Source: Clostridium sp. 12(A) (GTDB lineage Bacteria; Bacillota; Clostridia; Lachnospirales; Lachnospiraceae). Taken from it: a stretch of 64,000 bases of DNA. Each line of letters opens with the position of its first letter. Position 1 is the first letter of the stretch. The notes beneath the pieces were generated by a model. That model was not told where the DNA came from. It searched no databases and saw nothing but the letters and a program-made list of their open reading frames with translations. Positions 34,336 to 43,359 of the stretch are shown here, in pieces. Where the stretch lies: positions 1,674,001 to 1,738,000 of the forward strand of contig JAGI01000002.1 in NCBI GenBank assembly GCA_000526575.1, in the 5' to 3' direction. A program made the translations under genes and the position numbers.

Positions 34336-34809
34336 TTATTTCATCATATTTTCATCAAAGTTTTCTATCCTGTCTATCAAGGCTGACAAAAAATTTGACA
34401 AAAATTGTATTTCTGACTCAGTCGCATTTTGCAGCTCATCTTCCACCATGCTGTCTATAATATCATGATAATGCATGTGAATTTTATGGGCCTTTTCCCC
34501 TTTTTCCGTTAGACTCAGTAAATACCTGGATAAATTCAATTCATCAACTTCCTTTTTAACCAGAGCCTTTCTCTCCAGCTTTTTGAGAATTTCGGAAACA
34601 GCTCCCTTTGTTACACCCAGAATATCAGCCAGGCCCCCCACATGAATGGATGAATGCTCGGCGATTGCCTTTATTACATGAATTTCAGAGTGAAAAATCG
34701 GAACATCCGTTCCGTAATATCGCGTCTTTTTATCTAGCTCCATAAGAGCAAACGCCAAATCTAATGATTCATTTGCAATTTTATGATTGTTATTTTTACT
34801 TTTTTCCAT
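34336..34809 (-). CDS. MarR-family transcriptional regulator
   Basis: A 157-residue winged-helix protein. The recognition region is SSIHVGGLADILGVTKGAVSEILKKLERK followed by the wing and TEKGEKAHKIHMHYHD, typical of MarR. It is likely the binder of the three 19-bp palindromes here, one of which is 8-26 nt before its own start codon. Its own ribosome site is weak. Metal or oxidative signals are plausible because it sits beside a DtxR-family gene. Confidence 0.88.
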   Translation of the reverse strand: MEKSKNNNHKIANESLDLAFALMELDKKTRYYGTDVPIFHSEIHVIKAIAEHSSIHVGGLADILGVTKGAVSEILKKLERKALVKKEVDELNLSRYLLSLTEKGEKAHKIHMHYHDIIDSMVEDELQNATESEIQFLSNFLSALIDRIENFDENMMK

Positions 34810-34816
34810 ACCAACA

Positions 34817-34835
34817 GTATATGGTTGCTATACAC
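34817..34835. promoter_or_regulatory. 19-bp operator copy 3
   Basis: GTATAT-GGTTGCT-ATACAC, directly before the MarR gene; one arm has a single change. Confidence 0.65.
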
Positions 34836-34926
34836 TTTTGTCAAGTCACTATTTTGCTATATTTTGCAAATGCAAGTTTAAATTCTTCACCGAAAGAGCG
34901 ATCAGATGATTTCATCGCAATCAAAA

Positions 34927-35682
34927 TTACTCCCACCAATGCTTTATTTCTGCGATGCCAACGTCCCATACTTTAGCGTTTCCCGTTACAATAATTTTAA
35001 AATCTTCTATATCTGTGTCAACTTGCACCGTAAAAGTTGAAAGACCTTCGGATTCTGGTGCGGTTGTACTTATCTCGTTTATTGCTTCGACACGTCCTAT
35101 TCTTTCATTCACATGCACACCATAATCAATTGTTTCAGAAACAGTCATAATCCCAATAAATAGTATAAAAATAGAGATAGCCGAAGCAACTAGCTTTTTA
35201 AAGGTAATCTCTGAGGAAAACCCTACTTTATAAGCAACACAACCTATAATCGCCCCCAAAGTATTGGATATAATATCCATAACATCAAATGTGCCCAGGA
35301 ACGTTAAAGACTGCATCACTTCCAAAAAGGCGATCACTAATATAAATAATGGGATAAACGTTCTAAAACGGATTCGATACAGCAACGGAAATATAATTCC
35401 AAAAGGAATAAAAGCAGCAATGTTTCCAAAATCGTACAGCCATGACATCGTTAGTTCCGGAAACCTTAGGGGGATCCCTTCTGGGATAAACAGAAACGTA
35501 TATTGATTATAACTGCTTTTCGGATCCAATCTATGAAACCCAAAGAACATGAAGTACAAAATTAAAGCTGAGTATACTATCGTTCCTGCTAGTATACTCC
35601 TGCGTAATCTAATATTGATAACCTTAGAATTATCCGATAAAACCTTTTTGCCATCTGGTATTTCTTTTTGTTTGCTTTCCAT
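34927..35682 (-). CDS. VanZ-family membrane protein
   Basis: About 251 residues; the start at 35682 has GGAGG at 8 nt. Four membrane segments (about residues 27-46, 83-103, 107-128, 160-180) with the VanZ pattern DFGNIAAFIPFGIIFPLLY and FDVMDIISNTLGAIIGC. VanZ proteins occur with teicoplanin resistance but are widespread with unknown roles in the envelope. The C-terminal ~65 residues form an extra outside domain (VQVDTDIEDFKIIVTGNAK). Confidence 0.85.
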   Translation of the reverse strand: MESKQKEIPDGKKVLSDNSKVINIRLRRSILAGTIVYSALILYFMFFGFHRLDPKSSYNQYTFLFIPEGIPLRFPELTMSWLYDFGNIAAFIPFGIIFPLLYRIRFRTFIPLFILVIAFLEVMQSLTFLGTFDVMDIISNTLGAIIGCVAYKVGFSSEITFKKLVASAISIFILFIGIMTVSETIDYGVHVNERIGRVEAINEISTTAPESEGLSTFTVQVDTDIEDFKIIVTGNAKVWDVGIAEIKHWWE

Positions 35683-35815
35683 TCCTAGCACCTCCATTCG
35701 AAGATTATCATATTTTTTTACCTCTTCTATCTACGATAGAAAAGTATCTGCTTCATCTTTGAATGTAAAACAATAAGCAATACCTCTTTACTGATTCTCA
35801 TGGAGAACTCTCATC

Positions 35816-36556
35816 TCACACCAGGAATACGTATTTTGAATCGCTGGAAAGCTCCTTGGAATAAGTAAAACCCAGCTCCTTAAAATCCTTAAGACCATTT
35901 AAGTCAGAAATATTATTCTCTGCCATGAACCGCACCATACCACCGCGAGCTATCTTGGATATTGTTCCCTTCTGCTTTACTTTTCCCTCCACCAATTCAC
36001 CAAACTCAATCGTAATAAACCGATCCTTTGGTGTGATATATTTCTCGATGCATTGTGAGTATTCCCTGGAAGCTAAGTTAAGGATAATCCTGTCATCGTC
36101 CATTAGGCTATGATACAACCGGTCTCCCCAGAAATCATACAAATCCTTACAATCATTCACGGAAAGCTTTGCCTGCATTTCCAGTCGATATGGGGTTACC
36201 CCATCAAATGGCCTCAGTACTCCATAGAAGCCTGACAGTATCCGCAAATGATCTGATAAGTACGAAAGTGCTCTGCTTGTAAGCACCTTCGGAGCCATAT
36301 GCTGATACTGCAAGCCCTCATATGCTATTACCGCCGGTGTCAGTCTATGAACCAAAGACATATCTTTGTAGCGCTTATGGTTTAATTCTGCTAATTTATC
36401 ATTGCATTTCCACAATTTTTTCCCCTCTGATAAGGACATGGACTTCATTTCATGCATCAATATTTTAGCATCATTAATAAATCCGGGCATTCCGGTGATC
36501 TCAATGGAATCCGTATCCTCATTCATCTTCTTTGCCGGAGAAATTATTATCTTCAT
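35816..36556 (-). CDS. yaaA: Peroxide stress protein YaaA
   Basis: A 246-residue UPF0246 protein. The opening MKIIISPAKKM, the YEGLQYQHM, SGFYGVLRPFDGVTPYRLEM and C-terminal ARGGMVRFMAENN are family marks. YaaA lowers free iron and limits DNA damage under peroxide stress. It lies 3 nt after the peroxiredoxin gene in the same direction, a sensible oxidative-stress pair. Confidence 0.93.
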   Translation of the reverse strand: MKIIISPAKKMNEDTDSIEITGMPGFINDAKILMHEMKSMSLSEGKKLWKCNDKLAELNHKRYKDMSLVHRLTPAVIAYEGLQYQHMAPKVLTSRALSYLSDHLRILSGFYGVLRPFDGVTPYRLEMQAKLSVNDCKDLYDFWGDRLYHSLMDDDRIILNLASREYSQCIEKYITPKDRFITIEFGELVEGKVKQKGTISKIARGGMVRFMAENNISDLNGLKDFKELGFTYSKELSSDSKYVFLV

Positions 36557-36559
36557 ATC

Positions 36560-37012
36560 CTATAACTGCTCCAGCATTTGTGCCGGATTCTCCTCTGCCT
36601 TCACTTTACCAAAGGCTTTTACAATTACCCCATCTTCATCAATGAGATATGTAGTTCGAACCACTCCCATGCTAACCTTACCATAATTCATTTTTTCCTG
36701 CCAGACATCATATGCCTTAATACAGGTAAGATCCGTATCAGAAAGCAATGTAAATGGCAGCCCATACTTTTCCTCAAATTTTTTATGAGATGCTACGCTG
36801 TCTTTGCTCACCCCAAGAACCACAGCTCCCTTTTCCTGAAACTGCGGATACAGCTCTCCAAAGCTGCAGGCCTGTTTGGTACAGCCCGGAGTATTGTCCT
36901 TTGGATAGAAATATAAAATGACCTTCTTCCCCTTGTACTCCTCTAACGTATGCATCAATCCATTCTGATCCGGCAATGAAAATGCTGGTGCTTTTGTTCC
37001 TGTCTCTATCAT
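36560..37012 (-). CDS. bcp: Thioredoxin-dependent thiol peroxidase (Bcp/PrxQ)
   Basis: A 150-residue peroxiredoxin. The peroxidatic Cys lies in YPKDNTPGCTKQACSF, with the nearby second Cys five residues on, the atypical 2-Cys PrxQ pattern. It reduces peroxides in the cytosol using thioredoxin. It is co-transcribed with yaaA. Confidence 0.93.
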   Translation of the reverse strand: MIETGTKAPAFSLPDQNGLMHTLEEYKGKKVILYFYPKDNTPGCTKQACSFGELYPQFQEKGAVVLGVSKDSVASHKKFEEKYGLPFTLLSDTDLTCIKAYDVWQEKMNYGKVSMGVVRTTYLIDEDGVIVKAFGKVKAEENPAQMLEQL

Positions 37013-37110
37013 AATCTGACCTCCTGATCCTTATATTAAGTATAAAATTCTTGTATTCCACTTTTTTAGCTTTCATTTCACTATTAAAACTTCCATCTAT
37101 GCCATTACTT

Positions 37111-37521
37111 CTATATCACTATGCCATCGCAGTGGTCTATTTCATGTTGTATGATCTGTGCAATCCAGCCGGAAAACTTCTGACACTGTTTATTGAAATT
37201 TATATCCTGAAACTCCACCTCGATATCCTTATATCTGGTGGTCTTGCGAACTCCAGTTAAAGAAAGACAGCCTTCTTCTGTCTCGTACGCACCAGACTTC
37301 TTTACAATCACTGGATTAATCATAGCAATATTGGCAAACCCCATACTCACTGCTATGACCCTCTTCCTGACACCAATCATATTAGCCGCCATTCCTACAC
37401 AGCCTGCTTCATTCGCTTTTAAAGTATCAAGCAAATCCTGAACCACCTGCTTGTCCGCTTCCGTTGCCGGTTCTGACTTCTGATTCAGGAAAATGACATC
37501 CTTCATTACTGATCTAATCAT
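37111..37521 (-). CDS. def: Peptide deformylase-like protein
   Basis: A 136-residue short-form deformylase. Motif 2 EEGCLSL and motif 3 QHEIDHCDGI hold the metal-binding Cys and two His. Motif 1, normally GxGLAAxQ, reads VGMAANMIG, so the conserved Gln is Asn. It is likely a second, divergent deformylase rather than the housekeeping copy. A start with AAGG 6 nt away fits 37521. Confidence 0.82.
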   Translation of the reverse strand: MIRSVMKDVIFLNQKSEPATEADKQVVQDLLDTLKANEAGCVGMAANMIGVRKRVIAVSMGFANIAMINPVIVKKSGAYETEEGCLSLTGVRKTTRYKDIEVEFQDINFNKQCQKFSGWIAQIIQHEIDHCDGIVI

Positions 37522-37737
37522 TACAGACCTTCTTTCATTTGTTCAAAATAGTTATGCACTTTTTGCTTCGCTACTCGGCTTCGACCAACTTTCTCCTGGC
37601 ATAAAAAGATATTATTTTACTACACCGTAGTACATTCTCACATACAAATTATAACACATTCAAAGATTAAAAAAAACTTCATTATTGATTTGAATCTATG
37701 TTCGAAAATAAATTACTGCCTAAAATGAATATTAAAA

Positions 37738-37769
37738 ATCCCCAAACCGCTGATACCTGGTTTGGGGAT
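37738..37769 (-). terminator. Terminator of the GH9 gene
   Basis: Perfect 11-bp GC-rich arms (37738-37748, 37759-37769), followed by TTTTTAATA on the minus strand. Confidence 0.8.
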
Positions 37770-37848
37770 TTAATGAGACGAATAACAGAACGCCAAGAAC
37801 GTCTATCGGCTGCTATTTCTAATTCGTATGCCCGATTTTTATAGGGAA

Positions 37849-39807
37849 CTATACGGTACCGCCGGGTTCATAGCCAAATACCTTTACTCCTGCATCATAT
37901 ACCGGAATATATGGGGTTTTTACGGTATTTCCGGAAGTAACTCCAGAAAGGTCCTTATAGGAGAAATCATTGGCATTGTTCCAGGTCACTGCGCCTGGTG
38001 CTGCAATCCGAAACTGTACTTCTTTTCTGTAAGCAGATTGTCCGCCGGGATAAATCTTGGTACCGGTAAAATCTGCACTTACATAATAGATGTTGGCTGC
38101 TTCATTCCAGGGCAGTAATTTGGATACCACAGCTCCGTTATTGTAATTGGTCGTTACCGTAAAATCAGAAGCTTTATATCCCAACTTTGCCGCTTCGGAA
38201 ATATCGATGAAGTATTTAAAGGACAGCTTATCTCCCATTTTAGCAGGCCAGCCGGAACGGTTGTTTAGTAGTGCCTTTATTTCAATAAAATTACTACCAG
38301 AGGCATTGATTCCAGCTTCAACAAAGAACTCATCATTGGTTACCGGCTCGATTGCTTTAAAATCAGCAATGGGCGTTCCGCCGTACTTGCCATATAATTT
38401 AGCAAGGGCACCTACAAATCCTGCATTGTAATCGCAGGCAATTTCATTATTTACATAATTACCGATATCATCGGTGTAGCTGTCATCTCTTCCGGGACCG
38501 CCAACTAAAGCACCGTAGATGGTATGTCTGTGATAATTGGGAACGGATTGACTGTCAGCCCAGGAACTGTGAGCCGTTCTGTGATGAGGTCTCTTCGGAG
38601 GATTCTCACCGAAGCCAACCACAAAACTGTGTCCTGCGCTGCCCAGTGCATAATCCACCTGCTGCTTTGCAAAGGTGTTATAAGTAGAAACCTTGGAAGC
38701 GGTACAGCCGGACCAGTCTGCATAAACACTTGCTAAGAAGGCTGTGGTGGTTGCATAACGCAAAGCTCCCCAGGAATCCAGCCAGGCAAGACCTTTTGGT
38801 GTATAGGAGATGCGGTCTCCGTTATAGCCGGTGCTCCAGTAATCCAAATGCATTTCTGTTGCTGTCTTATAGATTGCTTTGTTTGTTATTCTGGCAAGAA
38901 GGATAGCTGTACCATAATGTACATCATCCCAGTTATGAGCCCATTTGTATGCAATGGCATTCGACTGTCCCTGCGTTCCCCAGTTTCCCACATAAGATTC
39001 AGCTTTATTCAGATAAGTAGCTTCACCTGTTGCAAGATACAGCCAGGTACCTGCCCAGCTAAGCTCATCATAAAAGCCGCTGAAGGAAGTATAAAAACCA
39101 TTGGCTGCAGTATAACCTGCATCACTCTTTGTGCTGTCTGCAAAAGCAAAGAGCTCTTTGGCATGACGGATACATTCTGCGGCATAAGCCGGGTTACTCT
39201 CTGCAAATACAGCACCTGCGGCTGCTAAAGCTGCGGCTGACCCAGCGACTACGGAAGAACCTGGCCTTGATAAATCTACCTTAAAGGATGGGCGTACCAT
39301 CTGCATAACCTCGGCAGGTCCCCACCAGGAATGGTCAATATTGCCATCACCTACCTGGTAGTAGAATACATTGGCTGATGGATGGCATTTTATCAGATAG
39401 TCGGTTGCCCACTTAATTTCCTCCAGTAGATAATCAAGCTGACCGCTCTGTTTTAAGGCGTCCCTTGATTCATAGACACTCCATGCTAACATAGCAGCCG
39501 TGTAGGCCAGCGGCAGATTGAATTTCGGATGATCACCTGCATCGTACCAACCGCCGGTCAGATCGATTCCGGCGTCTGCTCCGTCAGTCAGACCGGAATC
39601 CCCTCTCCAGTTATTCCGGATGGTTTTTGGAAGTTTCCCTGAGCGCTGGAATTCATAAAACATGATTGCCTTTTGTAAAGCTTCTCCGTAATTATAATTC
39701 GACTGCGCTTTTACAGAATTTGCTGATTCAAGCCCTGTTAAGTCGGGATTTCCACCCATATTTTCATGTTCCTTAGTAAAAGTTTTTCCTGAAGAATTAA
39801 CATTCAT
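37849..39807 (-). CDS. GH9 endoglucanase with CBM3c, no signal peptide
   Basis: A 652-residue glycoside hydrolase. The GH9 domain (~35-480) begins with [21 protein letters not shown]. It has the catalytic Asp pair in [13 protein letters not shown] and the acid Glu in [17 protein letters not shown], with [10 protein letters not shown] in between. A CBM3c follows (~500-645, ending [11 protein letters not shown]), the usual processive-endoglucanase arrangement. The N terminus ([18 protein letters not shown]) has no signal peptide although AGGAGG is perfectly placed 8 nt before ATG. No dockerin or second CBM follows. Secretion would need another route, or the gene lost its export part. Confidence 0.92.
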   Translation of the reverse strand: MNVNSSGKTFTKEHENMGGNPDLTGLESANSVKAQSNYNYGEALQKAIMFYEFQRSGKLPKTIRNNWRGDSGLTDGADAGIDLTGGWYDAGDHPKFNLPLAYTAAMLAWSVYESRDALKQSGQLDYLLEEIKWATDYLIKCHPSANVFYYQVGDGNIDHSWWGPAEVMQMVRPSFKVDLSRPGSSVVAGSAAALAAAGAVFAESNPAYAAECIRHAKELFAFADSTKSDAGYTAANGFYTSFSGFYDELSWAGTWLYLATGEATYLNKAESYVGNWGTQGQSNAIAYKWAHNWDDVHYGTAILLARITNKAIYKTATEMHLDYWSTGYNGDRISYTPKGLAWLDSWGALRYATTTAFLASVYADWSGCTASKVSTYNTFAKQQVDYALGSAGHSFVVGFGENPPKRPHHRTAHSSWADSQSVPNYHRHTIYGALVGGPGRDDSYTDDIGNYVNNEIACDYNAGFVGALAKLYGKYGGTPIADFKAIEPVTNDEFFVEAGINASGSNFIEIKALLNNRSGWPAKMGDKLSFKYFIDISEAAKLGYKASDFTVTTNYNNGAVVSKLLPWNEAANIYYVSADFTGTKIYPGGQSAYRKEVQFRIAAPGAVTWNNANDFSYKDLSGVTSGNTVKTPYIPVYDAGVKVFGYEPGGTV

Positions 39808-39965
39808 TTTTATTTCCTCCTTTAGATTTTAACATTTAGTTAGGATATAACTGAATTAATATGTTGCCGGCGATTTATATTTGTTCCAGTTATAAACTAT
39901 ATAAAGAAATAAAAAGTTATTTTGTAAACCAATTTATAGTCATTATTAAATACCTTTATTTTTTC

Positions 39966-40130
39966 ACCGAATGAAACAATCAAAAAAACGAAGCTGTCGC
40001 AATATTTTGCAACAACTTCATCTCAAGTAAATTCACCCTCATTATAAACATTTTTTATATGAAGAGAGATAGTAGACTTATCTCTATGAAATAATTCGGC
40101 CATCTGATTTAAACAGAAAGTATCGATTGC
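39966..40130 (-). pseudogene. RhuM/Fic-associated-type protein remnant
   Basis: Minus-strand codons read DTFCLNQMAELFHRDKST, ISLHIKNVYNEGEFT, stop, DEVVAKYCDSF. This matches the N-terminal HTH of virulence-RhuM-family proteins (WLTQ-QMAELF--D-STIS-HI-NI--EGEL). An in-frame stop and the absence of the rest mark it as debris. A stem at 39990-40019 with seven T's after it may now serve as terminator for the TetR gene. Confidence 0.6.
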
Positions 40131-40177
40131 TTTGATTCTTATGACTTGATAATCATTGGGATACGCGTATATACTGA

Positions 40178-40744
40178 TCAAGTGCTTTCATCAGTTGATA
40201 CAAGATGCTTGGTATATGGTTCAAGCATAGACATAAGTTGCTCTGTAATTTCCTGTACATTGCAAGGCATGGAATGATTAATCCACCATTCCAATACTCC
40301 AATGAACCCGGAAGCCAAAAAATGAGAGGCGACACCATTGGAGAATGCTTTATTTTCTGACTTTCCCCCCATAACCTGGGTTACGGTTTGCTCAATTAAG
40401 GAATATAAGCGGCTACGGAAAAATCCAAATTTCTCATTATTAAGAAGCAACTTGTAAATTGTGAAATTTTCTTCTATATATTCAAATATACTTTGCAATG
40501 CACTTGCACTTAGAGTGGAATCCGTACTATTGGCACAATGATTTAGCAGCAACTCAACATATTTTTCAATGCACTTGTCCAGTAAGTCGAATTTATCTAC
40601 GTAATGCAGATAAACAGTCCCACGGTTTATATCTGCGCGTTCTGCTATATCATTAATGGTTATTTTCTCAAATCCCTTTTCGGCCAACAAGTCGATGAAG
40701 GTATCCATAATTAACTGCCTTGTTTTCTTTATTCTTCTATCCAC
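40178..40744 (-). CDS. TetR/AcrR-family regulator
   Basis: A 188-residue regulator with the HTH region ITINDIAERADINRGTVYLHYVDKFDLLDK and a TetR_C-like second half. It is divergent from a ketopantoate-reductase-like gene. Two related dyads lie between the two start codons, so it probably represses both genes. Confidence 0.9.
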   Translation of the reverse strand: MDRRIKKTRQLIMDTFIDLLAEKGFEKITINDIAERADINRGTVYLHYVDKFDLLDKCIEKYVELLLNHCANSTDSTLSASALQSIFEYIEENFTIYKLLLNNEKFGFFRSRLYSLIEQTVTQVMGGKSENKAFSNGVASHFLASGFIGVLEWWINHSMPCNVQEITEQLMSMLEPYTKHLVSTDEST

Positions 40745-40782
40745 ATGGTTCTCCTCCCTATAATCAACAAATTAGCGTAATG

Positions 40783-40798
40783 TGTTGAGTTATCAACA
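40783..40798. promoter_or_regulatory. TetR operator copy 1
   Basis: TGTTGA-GTTA-TCAACA, a perfect 6-4-6 dyad 39-54 nt before the TetR gene. Confidence 0.6.
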
Positions 40799-40862
40799 GT
40801 TGGAACAATTGTAACTATTGAAATTCTCACCACCAATCAGTATACTCAGAATATCAAACAGA

Positions 40863-40878
40863 TGTCGAAAAGTCAACA
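40863..40878. promoter_or_regulatory. TetR operator copy 2
   Basis: TGTCGA-AAAG-TCAACA, the same 6-4-6 layout with one change, 25-40 nt before the reductase gene. Confidence 0.6.
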
Positions 40879-40902
40879 CATGATTATTATGGAGGGATTT
40901 TT

Positions 40903-41832
40903 ATGAAAATACTATTCTTTGGGCGCGGTGTCATTGGAACCCAATATGCCTGGGCGTTTGAAAAAGCTGGCCACACCGTTGAGTTCTATGTTCGTGAAGG
41001 CAGGAAGGCACAATACGGTTCTTATGTAAATCTAGAACTATGGGATGCAAGGCAAAGTAAAAAAGACCGGATGGTCAAAGAAAAATGGCCGATTGTCATG
41101 CTGGAAGAGATAAAGGAAAATCACGACTACGACCTCATTTTTATGAGTGTCAACCCCGAACAGATATCCAGTGCGGTGAAGTACCTGGCACCACGCACAG
41201 GAAACGCAACAGTTCTTTTTTTCAGCAACTTCTGGCAAGACCCTAAATTGGCTGTTCAGCCGCTTCCGCCCGGTCAAATCGTTTATGGATTTCCCGGTGC
41301 AGGCGGCGGTTTTGAAGGAAACACTCTTTACGGGGGGCTTTACAAGACGGTTCAATTTGGAACATTGGAATCCGAGCCTACCAATAGGGATTTAGAGGTT
41401 CGCAAGCTTTTTGCTCAGACAGGCTTTAAGGTGATGGTTCAAAAAGATGTAAAAAGCTGGCTCTGGAATCACTTCGCATTAAACGCTGCAATGGAAACCG
41501 AAGTATTAAAAAGCGGAAGTTTTAAGGAGGTGATTTCTTCGCGCGAAGCACTCGAAGGAATAGGCCGGAACATGAAAGAAATGATTCCTGTTTTAAAAGC
41601 AAGGGGCTCAAAACTTGATGTTATGGCAAAGGTGTTGAGTGGTCTGCCGCCGAGAATTGTTGGACTTCTTATGAGTCACGTTGTGTTCTCTCCAAAAGGC
41701 ATATCCTATTCACTTGTTGCGCATAACCATTTTAAAGTTGGCTATGCCGTACAGGAAGTTATTACAGATGCCAGAAAGTACGGAATAAAAACACCACGGC
41801 TTAGCGAAGTAGAAAGCTTGATTACGAATTGA
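40903..41832 (+). CDS. Ketopantoate reductase (ApbA/PanE)-family oxidoreductase
   Basis: A 309-residue NADP-dependent reductase. The Rossmann start is ILFFGRGVIGTQYAWAFEKAGH (GxGxxG variant), followed by the ApbA inner part FMSVNPEQISSAV and the C-terminal helical domain. The canonical ketopantoate motif is loose, so the substrate may be another 2-oxo acid. GGAGG with 8-nt spacing precedes ATG. Its TetR control suggests an inducible, not biosynthetic, role. Confidence 0.8.
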   Translation: MKILFFGRGVIGTQYAWAFEKAGHTVEFYVREGRKAQYGSYVNLELWDARQSKKDRMVKEKWPIVMLEEIKENHDYDLIFMSVNPEQISSAVKYLAPRTGNATVLFFSNFWQDPKLAVQPLPPGQIVYGFPGAGGGFEGNTLYGGLYKTVQFGTLESEPTNRDLEVRKLFAQTGFKVMVQKDVKSWLWNHFALNAAMETEVLKSGSFKEVISSREALEGIGRNMKEMIPVLKARGSKLDVMAKVLSGLPPRIVGLLMSHVVFSPKGISYSLVAHNHFKVGYAVQEVITDARKYGIKTPRLSEVESLITN

Positions 41833-41898
41833 CTCCAGCCTTTTGTATTCCAGCAATTGGTCGGAGCGACATGCTGGGTTTGTCTGCGGTCTTAATTC

Positions 41899-41979
41899 CA
41901 TACCTATCCGATTGAACACCGCATCTCAAGAGAGGAACAAAGTGATGTGATTGAGTGGATAAAAGAGCATAGCTTATAA
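41899..41979 (+). pseudogene. Short C-terminal gene fragment
   Basis: 27 open codons without start, HTYPIEHRISREEQSDVIEW, ending IKEHSL and TAA. The text reads like a real protein C terminus, but the family is not recognised. The rest of 41833-42077 shows no gene. Confidence 0.3.
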
Positions 41980-42077
41980 AACCCTGTAGCAAAAAGTCCT
42001 GAAAACGAGAGCAAACGCCAAATCCAAAGATTCATACGACTTTGGAAAGAAAAATCAAAAATCTTATACGACAAATA

Positions 42078-42117
42078 AACGCAGTTTCCGCCGGTAAATA
42101 TCGGCAGTGACTGCGTT
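42078..42117. terminator. Hairpin at the end of the ABC-exporter operon
   Basis: AACGCAGT / ACTGCGTT with an inner GCCG/CGGC stem, 39 nt after the last stop of the leftward operon. Confidence 0.6.
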
Positions 42118-42155
42118 CATTACTTCCTTCATATATTTAATAAACCTTTTTCTAT

Positions 42156-43337
42156 TTAACCCTGCTGTTTCACAGTCAATATACTGACTTTTTCTCCATC
42201 TGTCAATGGTTTACTGCTTTGCAAAACAACCAGGTCACCAGTTGAAAGTCCATTTGCCACTTCAATATAAGCATTCTTTTTCTTTCCCAGTGTGACAGGT
42301 GTTTTCACAACGCTGCTCTCAGATACCCGATAAACATATTCCCCTGAATCATCGGACTGAACGGACTTTGCCGGAATATAGACTGAATTCTCCCCCTTAT
42401 TGCCAACAAGTCTGATATCCGCCATGAGTCCGATTGCGTTGTTTGTACTTTCCTCTCCCAGAGAGACCGTCACAAGAAACATTCCGGTACTGGAATCACT
42501 GACTGCAGAAATATCGTTTATACTGCCCTTTAAATTTTCCCCAAGCGTCTGAAGATTTACTTCTACTTCTGTTCCGATTTTAATCTGGTCTATATCCATG
42601 TCAGCCACCTTGATCTTAACTTTTTTACCGCTGTCATCAATAACAGTGGCCGCTTTTATCTGGGGAGAAACCGTCTGACCTGCTTCCACACTTATTTTTG
42701 TCACCAGACCTTTGATAGGGGATACTACCATACAGTCATCGTATCTTTTCTGGGCAATATTAAGAGCTGCTACAGCACTTTCAAGCTGAGCCTTTGCCAC
42801 CTCACAGCTTGTGGTCTGACTGTTCTGAGCTGCCTGCAGCTGAACCTGGGCCACATCCATCTGGGCCTTAGCCGCCTCATAATCTGCCTGGGATACATCA
42901 CCGCTTTCATAAAGCACTTTAATCCGGTTAAAATTGTCACTTGCCGTGGTGAAGCTGATCTGGGCAGGCTTTACCACTGTGTTTAACTGATTTGCCTTTT
43001 GTGCACTGTCATAAGTAGCCTGGGCTGCCTGGCGGCCTGCCTTTGCCTGCTCTAACTGCAGGCTGGCATCCTGATTGTCTATCTGAAATAAGGGAGCACC
43101 TGCTTCTACATGATCGCCTTCCTTGGCTAAGATATTGGTCACCTTACCGCTTGCAACGGGAATAATATCAACGCTGCTTAATGCCTCTACCGTTCCCTGC
43201 CATACCATGGCGGATAAATCTTTTCCTTCTTTCGCTGCAGCAACCGTTACTTCTGTCTGTTTTCCAGCTCCCGCACAGCCAAAAAGAGCCGACGAAAGTA
43301 TTGTTGTTACCATTAAAACTGCTGCTATCTTCTTCAT
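42156..43337 (-). CDS. HlyD/MFP-type efflux adaptor lipoprotein
   Basis: A 393-residue membrane-fusion protein. The N terminus has a lipobox (SSALFGCAG), so it is anchored by lipid on the outer face. A biotinyl-lipoyl half (SGKVTNILAKEGDHVEAG), a long alpha-hairpin (~95-200, Ala/Gln-rich), the second lipoyl half and beta-barrel follow, as in MacA/YknX proteins. It lies last in a MarR-ABC-ABC-adaptor-adaptor operon, so it likely assists the exporter. GGAG 10 nt before ATG. Confidence 0.85.
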   Translation of the reverse strand: MKKIAAVLMVTTILSSALFGCAGAGKQTEVTVAAAKEGKDLSAMVWQGTVEALSSVDIIPVASGKVTNILAKEGDHVEAGAPLFQIDNQDASLQLEQAKAGRQAAQATYDSAQKANQLNTVVKPAQISFTTASDNFNRIKVLYESGDVSQADYEAAKAQMDVAQVQLQAAQNSQTTSCEVAKAQLESAVAALNIAQKRYDDCMVVSPIKGLVTKISVEAGQTVSPQIKAATVIDDSGKKVKIKVADMDIDQIKIGTEVEVNLQTLGENLKGSINDISAVSDSSTGMFLVTVSLGEESTNNAIGLMADIRLVGNKGENSVYIPAKSVQSDDSGEYVYRVSESSVVKTPVTLGKKKNAYIEVANGLSTGDLVVLQSSKPLTDGEKVSILTVKQQG

Positions 43338-43359
43338 CCGTTTTCTCCTTCTCAGACTA

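Noticed and set aside
34927-35682. Glycopeptide-resistance locus because of VanZ
   Set aside because: No vanHAX, vanRS or vanY genes are near; VanZ-like proteins are widespread.
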